Shown piece by piece: positions 1-5,161 of a stretch of 7,018 nucleotides of DNA. Each line of letters opens with the position of its first letter. Position 1 is the first letter of the stretch. The notes beneath the pieces are model-generated. The model ran no database searches and was not told the origin of the DNA. It worked only from the letters and a program-made list of their open reading frames with translations. Source of the DNA: Rhodospirillaceae bacterium (GTDB lineage Bacteria; Pseudomonadota; Alphaproteobacteria; SP197); NCBI GenBank assembly GCA_018700655.1, contig JABIUG010000074.1, positions 1 through 7,018 on the forward strand, in the 5' to 3' direction. Both the position numbers and the translations under genes were made by a program.

Positions 1-130
1 ATCCTCACCTGGCCACCGCCTTTGCACACAACAATTGCTGATCTGATCTGCCTACATGTGTGCATGTACACTTAGGCCGATACAATCATGATGTCATGTA
101 CTATACACTTACCACAGTCATGTAGTCAGA
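1..130. other. Intergenic region downstream of lexA, AT-richer, with short repeats
   Basis: No coding region is supported here. The plus-strand frames stop at 39-41, 44-46 and 73-75, and no good start leads leftward. The stretch is visibly richer in A and T than the genes beside it. CATGTA occurs at 63-68, 95-100 and 119-124. TACATG at 53-58 pairs with the first of these to form a 6-bp inverted repeat with a TGTG loop. A 9-bp inverted repeat has its arms at 38-46 and 126-134, the right arm covering the lexA stop codon. Neither palindrome is followed by a T-run on either strand, so I see no intrinsic terminator for the lexA transcript. The region may hold a promoter for a gene left of the window. 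Confidence 0.6.
100..129 (-). promoter_or_regulatory. Possible leftward promoter after lexA
   Basis: Read on the minus strand, CTGACT (124-129) matches 4 of 6 bases of a sigma70-type -35 element. After an 18-bp spacer comes TATAGT (100-105), matching 5 of 6 bases of the -10 consensus. Such a promoter would drive a gene left of the window on the same strand as lexA. AT-rich DNA gives such matches easily, and the downstream gene is not visible, so this is only a candidate. Confidence 0.22.
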
Positions 131-817
131 TCAGTAGTTGCGCAGCAGCCCCACAAGGCGGCCCTGCACCTTGACCCTGTCGGGACCGAAAATACGGGTT
201 TCATAAGCGGCATTTGCCGGCTCCAGCGCGACCGAGTCACCCTTGCGCCGCAGCCTTTTCAGGGTCGCTTCCTGGTTATCGACCAGGGCAACAACGATCG
301 TGCCGTTTTCGGCGTACTCGCTGCGTTCCACGACAACGGTGTCGCCGTCGAGAATACCGGCCTCAATCATGGAATCGCCCTCGATCTCAAGCGCATAACA
401 ATCCTTGGCACCTACCATGGCGGCGGGGACATTGACGCTTTGGGTCGGATCGCTCAGCGCTTCGATCGGTGTGCCCGCGGCGATCTTGCCGTGCAACACC
501 AGATTGACCGTATTGTCGTTAACCTCGTTGGGATGCAGAGGTTCGGCATTGGCCGCTCTGGCACCCTCGATCACACTCGGCGTGGCAACCACACCCTCAA
601 CGCCGGGCGGCAGCTTGAGAACCTCGAGAGCCCGGGCCCGATGGGGAAGGCGGTGAAGAAACCCGCGCTCTTCCAGTGCCGTGATCAGACGGTGAATGCC
701 CGATTTGGACTTCAGTCCCACGGCATCCTTCATTTCATCGAAGGACGGTGAAACCCCATCCTCGGCAAGCCTGCTGTTGATGTAGAGCAGGAGTTCCTGC
801 TGTTTCCGTGTCAACAT
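131..817 (-). CDS. lexA: LexA, SOS-response transcriptional repressor and autoprotease
   Basis: LexA binds SOS boxes and represses DNA-damage genes, including its own. RecA filaments on single-stranded DNA trigger its self-cleavage. The protein has 228 residues, close to the usual alphaproteobacterial length. The N-terminal winged helix-turn-helix (about 1-65) begins MLTRKQQELL, typical of the family. The C-terminal S24 peptidase domain follows. The expected cleavage bond is Ala114-Gly115 in GKIAAGTP, the nucleophile is Ser149 in GDSM, and the general base is Lys187 in ATLKRL, so it looks fully functional. I chose the ATG at 815-817 because a G-rich ribosome site lies 7 bases upstream and the family starts here. 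An in-frame GTG at 860-862 would add 15 unrelated residues and lies at or before the predicted transcription start. lexA follows moeA on the same strand after 131 bp and has its own SOS-controlled promoter in that gap. Confidence 0.97.
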   Translation of the reverse strand: MLTRKQQELLLYINSRLAEDGVSPSFDEMKDAVGLKSKSGIHRLITALEERGFLHRLPHRARALEVLKLPPGVEGVVATPSVIEGARAANAEPLHPNEVNDNTVNLVLHGKIAAGTPIEALSDPTQSVNVPAAMVGAKDCYALEIEGDSMIEAGILDGDTVVVERSEYAENGTIVVALVDNQEATLKRLRRKGDSVALEPANAAYETRIFGPDRVKVQGRLVGLLRNY

Positions 818-824
818 CTGCGCA

Positions 825-829
825 CCCCC
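825..829 (-). promoter_or_regulatory. lexA: lexA ribosome binding site
   Basis: On the minus strand a GGGGG run ends 7 bases before the ATG at 817. It is a G-rich but imperfect Shine-Dalgarno sequence. It supports that ATG as the start over the upstream GTG at 862, which has no comparable site. Confidence 0.5.
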
Positions 830-864
830 ACAAAATATGGAACAAATCACTAACGTCGACACAT

Positions 865-879
865 GTTCTAGTTAGGTTC
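865..879. promoter_or_regulatory. lexA: SOS box (LexA operator) of the lexA promoter
   Basis: GTTC at 865-868 and GTTC at 876-879 are separated by exactly 7 bases. GTTC-N7-GTTC is the established LexA operator of Alphaproteobacteria, unlike the CTGT-N8-ACAG box of enterics. On the coding strand it reads GAAC-N7-GAAC and covers most of the -10 element. This is direct sequence support for negative autoregulation of lexA. Confidence 0.9.
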
Positions 880-893
880 GTGTTTCGTGTCAA
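865..893 (-). promoter_or_regulatory. lexA: lexA promoter, sigma70-type
   Basis: On the minus strand a perfect -35 element TTGACA (888-893) is followed after exactly 17 bp (871-887) by the -10 element TAGAAC (865-870), which matches 4 of 6 consensus bases. Transcription would start near 858, giving a leader of about 40 bases before the lexA ATG. The SOS box lies over the -10 element and the adjoining spacer, where bound LexA would block RNA polymerase. Confidence 0.8.
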
Positions 894-948
894 CCTTGTT
901 ACCGGATTGTACCCATCAGGGTTCCGTTCTGTTCCCGCAACGTACCGC

Positions 949-2142
949 TCACAGGCGAACGATGCGCACCCGTTCTCCGCTTTGGGCTGCCACGGCATGG
1001 GGCGGGCGAACGATCAGGCAGGAAGCATCGGCCAGGGTCGCAAGCATCGAGCTATCCTGTCGATCGAACGGCGTCGCAACCAGTTCACCTTCGGCATTTC
1101 GCCCCAGGGTGGCGCGCATGTAGTCCTGACGTTCGTCATTGGCGCCAATACCGCTCCCCAGCAGAGCGCTGTCTTCATCGGGAACACCGCCGTCCTGGCC
1201 CAGCATCGCGGCAATCGCCGGCCGCAGAAAGAGGTGGCCGCAGACCAGCGTGGAGACCGGGTTGCCAGGGAATCCCAGCATGGGGGTGTCACCCAGCATC
1301 CCGAAGGCCAGGGGCTTGCCCGGCCGCATGGCAATCTTCCAGAAGGCAAGATCAAGCCCTTCTTCACCCAAGACCTTGCGCACGAGGTCATGCTCGCCGA
1401 CAGACATGCCGCCAGTCACCACCAGAAGATCGGCCCGCGCGGCGCCGCGGACGATTTCACGCAGCGATTCCTCGTCGTCGCGCGCGATTCCCAGCCCCTG
1501 AGGCTCTCCACCGGCCTCACGCACAATCGCGGCGAGCGCCAGTGAATTGGAACTGACGATCTGATTGGGGCCGAGCGGTTCGCCGGGCATGACGATTTCA
1601 TCGCCGGTTCCAAGGATCGCAACGCGCGGCCGGCGCGTGACTTTCAGCCAAGGCACATTCATGGCCGCGATCAGGGCGATCTCGCGCGGGCCCAGCAACC
1701 TGCCGGCGGGCGGCCCTGGATCGCCCAAGGCAAAATCGAGCCCCTTGCGCCGGACAAAACGCCCTTCACCAACCGAGACCTCGACCGTCACCTTGTCGTC
1801 GTTACGCGCGGTGTTTTCCTGAATGACGATGCTGTCGGCGCCGGTGGGAAGGGGGCCGCCTGTGAAGATGCGTACGGCCTCGCCGGGCTGCAATTCAGCA
1901 TCGTGAGCACCGCCTGCGGGTGCTTCGCCTGCGACGCTCAGGGTGGCGGGAACCTCCGCCACGTCGACCGCACGCACGGCGTAACCATCCATCGCCGAGA
2001 CGGCCTGGGGTGGCTTGGTGACGCGGGAGAAGACGGGCTCCGCGAGAACCCGCCCAGCGGCTTCCGAAATAGCGACCTGTTCAGACGGCAGCCGAGAGAA
2101 ACTCTCGAGAATTCGGCTGCGTGCCTCATCGACCGGGATCAT
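949..2142 (-). CDS. moeA: MoeA, molybdopterin molybdenumtransferase
   Basis: MoeA carries out the last step of basic molybdenum cofactor synthesis in the cytoplasm, inserting molybdate into adenylylated molybdopterin. The protein has 397 residues, normal for the family. Visible motifs, in order: AMDGYAV (50-56) and TGGPLPTGAD (94-103) in the N-terminal part; the MoCF/MogA-like domain with GTGDE (178-182) and TGGMSVGEHD (243-252); MRPGKP (272-277); and GFPGNPVS (290-297). A C-terminal beta-barrel domain (about 325-397) closes the protein. No key motif is missing. The ATG start overlaps the moaC stop in ATGA (2139-2142), so translation is probably coupled to moaC. The Shine-Dalgarno is weak, as expected for a coupled gene. 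It ends 131 bp before lexA, with no obvious terminator between them, so some read-through into lexA is possible. Confidence 0.96.
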   Translation of the reverse strand: MIPVDEARSRILESFSRLPSEQVAISEAAGRVLAEPVFSRVTKPPQAVSAMDGYAVRAVDVAEVPATLSVAGEAPAGGAHDAELQPGEAVRIFTGGPLPTGADSIVIQENTARNDDKVTVEVSVGEGRFVRRKGLDFALGDPGPPAGRLLGPREIALIAAMNVPWLKVTRRPRVAILGTGDEIVMPGEPLGPNQIVSSNSLALAAIVREAGGEPQGLGIARDDEESLREIVRGAARADLLVVTGGMSVGEHDLVRKVLGEEGLDLAFWKIAMRPGKPLAFGMLGDTPMLGFPGNPVSTLVCGHLFLRPAIAAMLGQDGGVPDEDSALLGSGIGANDERQDYMRATLGRNAEGELVATPFDRQDSSMLATLADASCLIVRPPHAVAAQSGERVRIVRL

Positions 2143-2618
2143 GCGCCGCGCTCGTACGTACCGGATTTGCCGCCCGATTTATGCTCAAGGCGGATTTCGC
2201 CGATCACCATCTCACGGTCGACCGCCTTGCACATGTCATAGACGGTGAGTCCGGCGACCGACACCGCGGTCAGGGCTTCCATCTCGACACCGGTACGCCC
2301 TTTCAGCTTGCAGATCGCCCGGATTTCAACGCGTGACTGCTCGCTGTTGGCTTCAAGTTCGACCTTGACCGAGGAAAGGCTCAAGGGGTGGCATAGCGGA
2401 ATGAGGTCGGGCGTACGCTTGGCCGCCATGATCCCAGCCACCCGCGCGACCGCCAGTACATCGCCCTTGGGCACATGGCCGTCGACAATCAGCGCCAGGG
2501 TTTCGGGACGCATGGTGATGAACCCTTCGGCGATCGCGACCCGCTCGGTCTCGTCCTTGGCCGAAACGTCGACCATACGAGCGTGGCCCTCGTCATCGAG
2601 ATGGGTGAGGTCGCTCAT
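2139..2618 (-). CDS. moaC: MoaC, cyclic pyranopterin monophosphate synthase
   Basis: MoaC acts after the radical-SAM enzyme MoaA. It converts 3',8-cyclo-7,8-dihydro-GTP to cyclic pyranopterin monophosphate, the first stable molybdenum cofactor intermediate. The protein has 159 residues, the normal length. It shows MVDVSAK (15-21), Lys51 in PKGDV, the long conserved block from AGIMAAKRTP through LCHPL (61-79, with His77), GRTGVEMEAL (107-116), Asp128 in VYDMCK and the C-terminal KSGGKSG (147-153). Lys51 and Asp128 carry the same numbers as the catalytic pair of E. coli MoaC. Both ends overlap a neighbour by four bases (with trpC at 2615-2618 and moeA at 2139-2142). moaA is not in this window, so it must lie elsewhere if the pathway is complete. 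Placement behind trpC is a familiar alphaproteobacterial arrangement. Confidence 0.97.
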   Translation of the reverse strand: MSDLTHLDDEGHARMVDVSAKDETERVAIAEGFITMRPETLALIVDGHVPKGDVLAVARVAGIMAAKRTPDLIPLCHPLSLSSVKVELEANSEQSRVEIRAICKLKGRTGVEMEALTAVSVAGLTVYDMCKAVDREMVIGEIRLEHKSGGKSGTYERGA

Positions 2619-3424
2619 GCCTGGGCCTGCATGGTTTCTCCGTTCAGAAGGGTCCGCGTCGCGGTCACGATATCGGTCTGTCGCATCAGGTGTTCGCCAA
2701 CCAGAAAGCGCCTGGTATCGTTCTTTGCCATGCGCAGCAGGTCGTCATGGGTCTTCAGCCCGCTTTCGCATACGACATCGCGGTCTGCCGGTACCAGCGG
2801 CGCAAGGGCCTCGGTTGTTGCGAGGTCAACGTCCAGGGTCTTGAGATTACGGTTGTTAATACCGATCAGGCGGGCGTCCAGCATCAACGCACGGTCCAGT
2901 TCGGGCCGGTTATGGACTTCGACTAGGACATCCATGCCCAGTTCAGCGGCACTGCTGCACAGTTCGGCTGCAAGGGCGTCATCAACCGCGGCCATAATCA
3001 CCAGGATACAATCGGCGCCGATCGCACGCGCTTCAACTACTTGATAAGGATCGACCATGAAGTCTTTGCGAAGACACGGTAAATTCGACTCATTACGTGC
3101 CTCGATGACATAGCTGTCATGGCCCTGGAAATAGGGCATGTCGGTCAGGACCGACAGACAGGCTGCCCCGGCATCACGATAGGCCCGCGCGATCAGGGAG
3201 GGGCTGAAATTGGGCCGGATCTCGCCGGCGCTGGGCGAAGCCTTCTTGATCTCTGCGATCAGCCCGAAACCATCATTGCTCGCCTCGGCCAATGCACGGG
3301 CAAACCCGAGTGGGGCGGGCGCTGATTTGGTGTCTCCATCCAATTGCGACAGTGAACGTGTCTGCTTGCAGGCGCTGACATGGTCACGTTTGTCGGCACA
3401 GATCCTGGCCAGAATATCGCTCAC
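2615..3424 (-). CDS. trpC: TrpC, indole-3-glycerol phosphate synthase
   Basis: TrpC closes the indole ring, turning 1-(2-carboxyphenylamino)-1-deoxyribulose 5-phosphate into indole-3-glycerol phosphate with loss of CO2 and water. It is a single-function (beta/alpha)8 barrel of 269 residues, not fused to TrpF. Active-site motifs are intact: AEIKKASPS (57-65, Glu58 and Lys60), LRKDF (118-122, Lys120 the likely general acid), LVEV (167-170, Glu169), INNRNL (189-194), ESG (220-222, Ser221) and the phosphate-loop region FLVGEHLMR (240-248). Small departures from what I expect of the family are SPSAG where SPSKG is usual and ESGL where ESGI is usual; neither removes a known catalytic residue. The start is a GTG at 3422-3424, chosen because MSDILARI is the typical N-terminus and no ATG is nearby. 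It lies 6 bases after trpD. Its stop overlaps the moaC start. Confidence 0.97.
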   Translation of the reverse strand: MSDILARICADKRDHVSACKQTRSLSQLDGDTKSAPAPLGFARALAEASNDGFGLIAEIKKASPSAGEIRPNFSPSLIARAYRDAGAACLSVLTDMPYFQGHDSYVIEARNESNLPCLRKDFMVDPYQVVEARAIGADCILVIMAAVDDALAAELCSSAAELGMDVLVEVHNRPELDRALMLDARLIGINNRNLKTLDVDLATTEALAPLVPADRDVVCESGLKTHDDLLRMAKNDTRRFLVGEHLMRQTDIVTATRTLLNGETMQAQA

Positions 3425-3430
3425 GACCGT

Positions 3431-4462
3431 TCAGGCCTTGCCGGAGGTAATGGCTGCCAAACGCTCCAACTTGCCCCGGGCGGCGCCACTGTCGATCGAC
3501 GTTGCCGCCAGCGCGACCCCGTCCGGCAAGTCATCGACCTTGCCTGCCACGACCAGCGCGGCGGCAGCGTTGAACAAGACGGTATCGCGATAGGCACTGG
3601 CCTCACCGGCAAGGAGGTCTTGAAGGGCTTTGGCGTTTTCTTCAGGTGTGCCGCCCATGATGTCGGCAAACTTCCCGCTCTCCAGCCCGGCATCACCTGC
3701 CCGAAGGGTTCGTGTTGTGACCGCCCCGCCATCAAGCACGGCAACGGTGTTGTCATTCGACACGGTCAGTTCGTCACACCCATCACCGCTATGGACCACC
3801 CAGGCCCGTTCGGCGCCCAGTTCACCCAGAACCCGGGCGATCGGTTCGACCCAGTCCTCGGCAAAGACACCCAGAAGGTAACGTTTCACGCTGGCCGGGT
3901 TCGAAAGCGGACCCAGAAGGTTGAACATGGTGCGTGCGCCAAGCTCGACCCTGGTCGGCATCACATGGCGCATCGCGCTGTGATAACGCGGCGCGACCAT
4001 GAAGCCGATACCGTTTTCGTCGATTGCACGCTGGACCAGATCATAATCGGCATCGAGATCAACGCCCGACGTTGCCAGAACATCTGCCGCTCCCGATTTG
4101 GACGAGGCTGCCCGGTTGCCGTGCTTGGCGACCGTGACGCCGCAACCGGCCACAACCAGAGCGGTTGTTGTCGAAATGTTCAGCGTTCCCTTGCCGTCGC
4201 CGCCGGTACCCACGATGTCCATGGCGCCATCGGGAGCCGACATCCGGTGCATCTTGGCGCGCATGGCCCGGGCACCGCCCGTGATCTCCGCAACGGTCTC
4301 GCCACGCACGGCGAGCGCCATCAGAAACCCACCGATTTGCGAGGGCGTCGCTTCGCCCGACATGATGATGTCAAATGCGGCATCGGCTTCGGCAGCATCA
4401 AGCGGCTCGCGCGAAGATGCCCGGATGATGAAGGGTTTCAGGCCCTGGGGTGTGTCGTTCAT
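3431..4462 (-). CDS. trpD: TrpD, anthranilate phosphoribosyltransferase
   Basis: TrpD joins anthranilate to phosphoribosyl pyrophosphate (PRPP), the second step from chorismate to tryptophan. The protein has 343 residues, typical for a stand-alone enzyme without the fused TrpG domain of enterics. An N-terminal helical domain (about 1-75) precedes the PRPP-binding loop GTGGDGKGTLNIST (85-98). KHGNRAASSKSG (113-124) follows, then MPTRVELGARTMFN (168-181) with the anthranilate-site arginine Arg171, LLGPLSNP (182-189) and DGCDELT (227-233), whose Asp230-Glu231 pair should bind Mg2+. All expected ligand residues are present. The ATG overlaps the trpG stop in ATGA (4459-4462), and a ribosome site AGAGGT lies 5 bases upstream, inside trpG. 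trpC follows after 6 bases. Confidence 0.97.
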   Translation of the reverse strand: MNDTPQGLKPFIIRASSREPLDAAEADAAFDIIMSGEATPSQIGGFLMALAVRGETVAEITGGARAMRAKMHRMSAPDGAMDIVGTGGDGKGTLNISTTTALVVAGCGVTVAKHGNRAASSKSGAADVLATSGVDLDADYDLVQRAIDENGIGFMVAPRYHSAMRHVMPTRVELGARTMFNLLGPLSNPASVKRYLLGVFAEDWVEPIARVLGELGAERAWVVHSGDGCDELTVSNDNTVAVLDGGAVTTRTLRAGDAGLESGKFADIMGGTPEENAKALQDLLAGEASAYRDTVLFNAAAALVVAGKVDDLPDGVALAATSIDSGAARGKLERLAAITSGKA

Positions 4463-5046
4463 GCCTGACCTCTGGTTTCTGTTTCTCGAAGAAAGTTTCG
4501 CAGCATCGCATGGCCGTGCTGGGTTTCGATGCTTTCAGGATGGAACTGCACACCGTGGATCGGCAGCTCGCGATGACGCACGCCCATGATCACGCCGTCA
4601 TCGGAACTGGCATTGACCTCGAGACAGTCAGGCATCGAATCCGGGGCGATGGTGAGCGAGTGATAGCGCGTGGCACGCAGAGGCGAGGGGACCTGCTCGA
4701 ACACACCGGTCCCGGCATGTTTGACGTCGGAAAGTTTGCCGTGCATCGGTTTGGGCGAGCGTTCTATCCGCCCACCAAAGGCCTGGCCTATCGACTCGTG
4801 GCCAAGGCAGACCCCCAACAACGGCATCTTTTCTGCCGCACATCGCGCGACGAGTTCCAAGCATATTCCGGCACGATCGGGATCGCAGGGACCAGGAGAA
4901 ATGACCACACCCTGGGGTTTCTTGGCAAACACGTCCTCGACCGTCAGGGCATCGTTGCGGTGCACCTGCGTCTCAGCGCCCAGCTCACCCAGATAGTGCC
5001 AGAGATTGTAGGTGAAGCTGTCGTAGTTATCGATCAGCACGAGCAT
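4459..5046 (-). CDS. trpG: TrpG, anthranilate synthase glutamine amidotransferase subunit
   Basis: This is a class I glutamine amidotransferase of 195 residues. It releases ammonia from glutamine for the TrpE subunit, which makes anthranilate from chorismate. It starts MLVLIDNYDSFTYNL, as the family does, and has ISPGPCDP (49-56), the nucleophile Cys80 in GVCLGHESIG (78-87), and His169-Glu171 in FHPES (168-172), completing the triad. The residue after Cys-Leu-Gly-His is Glu84 (codon at 4795-4797), where nearly all relatives have Gln; the codon is GAG, one base from CAG. The adjacent conserved GQAFGG is intact. Close paralogues such as PabA use the same fold and can serve both folate and tryptophan; the trpDC neighbours favour TrpG. 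trpE is not adjacent. It is the first gene of the visible operon, with AGAGGA 8 bases upstream. Confidence 0.95.
   Translation of the reverse strand: MLVLIDNYDSFTYNLWHYLGELGAETQVHRNDALTVEDVFAKKPQGVVISPGPCDPDRAGICLELVARCAAEKMPLLGVCLGHESIGQAFGGRIERSPKPMHGKLSDVKHAGTGVFEQVPSPLRATRYHSLTIAPDSMPDCLEVNASSDDGVIMGVRHRELPIHGVQFHPESIETQHGHAMLRNFLRETETRGQA
4468..4473 (-). promoter_or_regulatory. trpD: trpD ribosome binding site
   Basis: On the minus strand AGAGGT lies 5 bases before the trpD ATG at 4462 and inside the last codons of trpG. It is one of the better Shine-Dalgarno sequences within the operon, so trpD can recruit ribosomes as well as receive them by coupling at the ATGA overlap. Confidence 0.55.
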
Positions 5047-5161
5047 CGTGGTGTTCCTCTAGAAGGCGCGGAGCGGCGCACAATAACGACAGGCGCGCGC
5101 GCGAACAATGCGCCATCCCGGACTTTACACGGCACGCGCCACGAGCGAAGACTGTCGCCCG
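5047..5161. other. Divergent intergenic region between trpG and the deacetylase-family gene
   Basis: These 115 bp should hold the promoters of the leftward trp-moa operon and of the rightward gene, but I find no convincing -35/-10 pair on either strand. An uninterrupted alternating GC tract runs from 5093 to 5103. An in-frame ATG at 5108-5110 could extend the rightward gene by 18 residues; the in-frame stop TAA at 5084-5086 bounds that frame. I see no Trp-rich leader peptide and no attenuator hairpin with a T-run ahead of trpG. Confidence 0.55.
5055..5060 (-). promoter_or_regulatory. trpG: trpG ribosome binding site
   Basis: On the minus strand AGAGGA ends 8 bases before the trpG ATG at 5046. 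It is a good Shine-Dalgarno at normal spacing and confirms that start, which also matches the family N-terminus. Confidence 0.65.

Noticed and set aside
53..68. TACATG-TGTG-CATGTA hairpin as terminator for lexA
   Set aside because: The stem is only 6 bp and AT-rich, and no T-run follows on either strand.
818..862. In-frame GTG at 862 extending LexA by 15 residues
   Set aside because: It lies within 3 bases of the predicted -10 element, at or before the likely transcription start, has no ribosome site, and the added residues do not resemble LexA N-termini.
808..1545. Plus-strand open frame of 245 codons opposite moeA and the lexA promoter
   Set aside because: Its start lies inside lexA and it crosses the lexA promoter; no family resemblance, and moeA is clearly the real gene.
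3380..4468. Plus-strand open frame of 362 codons opposite trpD
   Set aside because: It is a shadow of the high-GC trpD gene on the other strand. Its translation shows no recognisable domain, while trpD carries all family motifs.
5093..5103. Alternating GC tract as a possible Z-DNA element
   Set aside because: Only 11 bases long in a GC-rich genome; too short to claim a function.
5047..5161. Tryptophan leader peptide or attenuator ahead of trpG
   Set aside because: The minus-strand reading from an ATG in this region has no run of Trp codons, and no hairpin followed by a T-run is visible.
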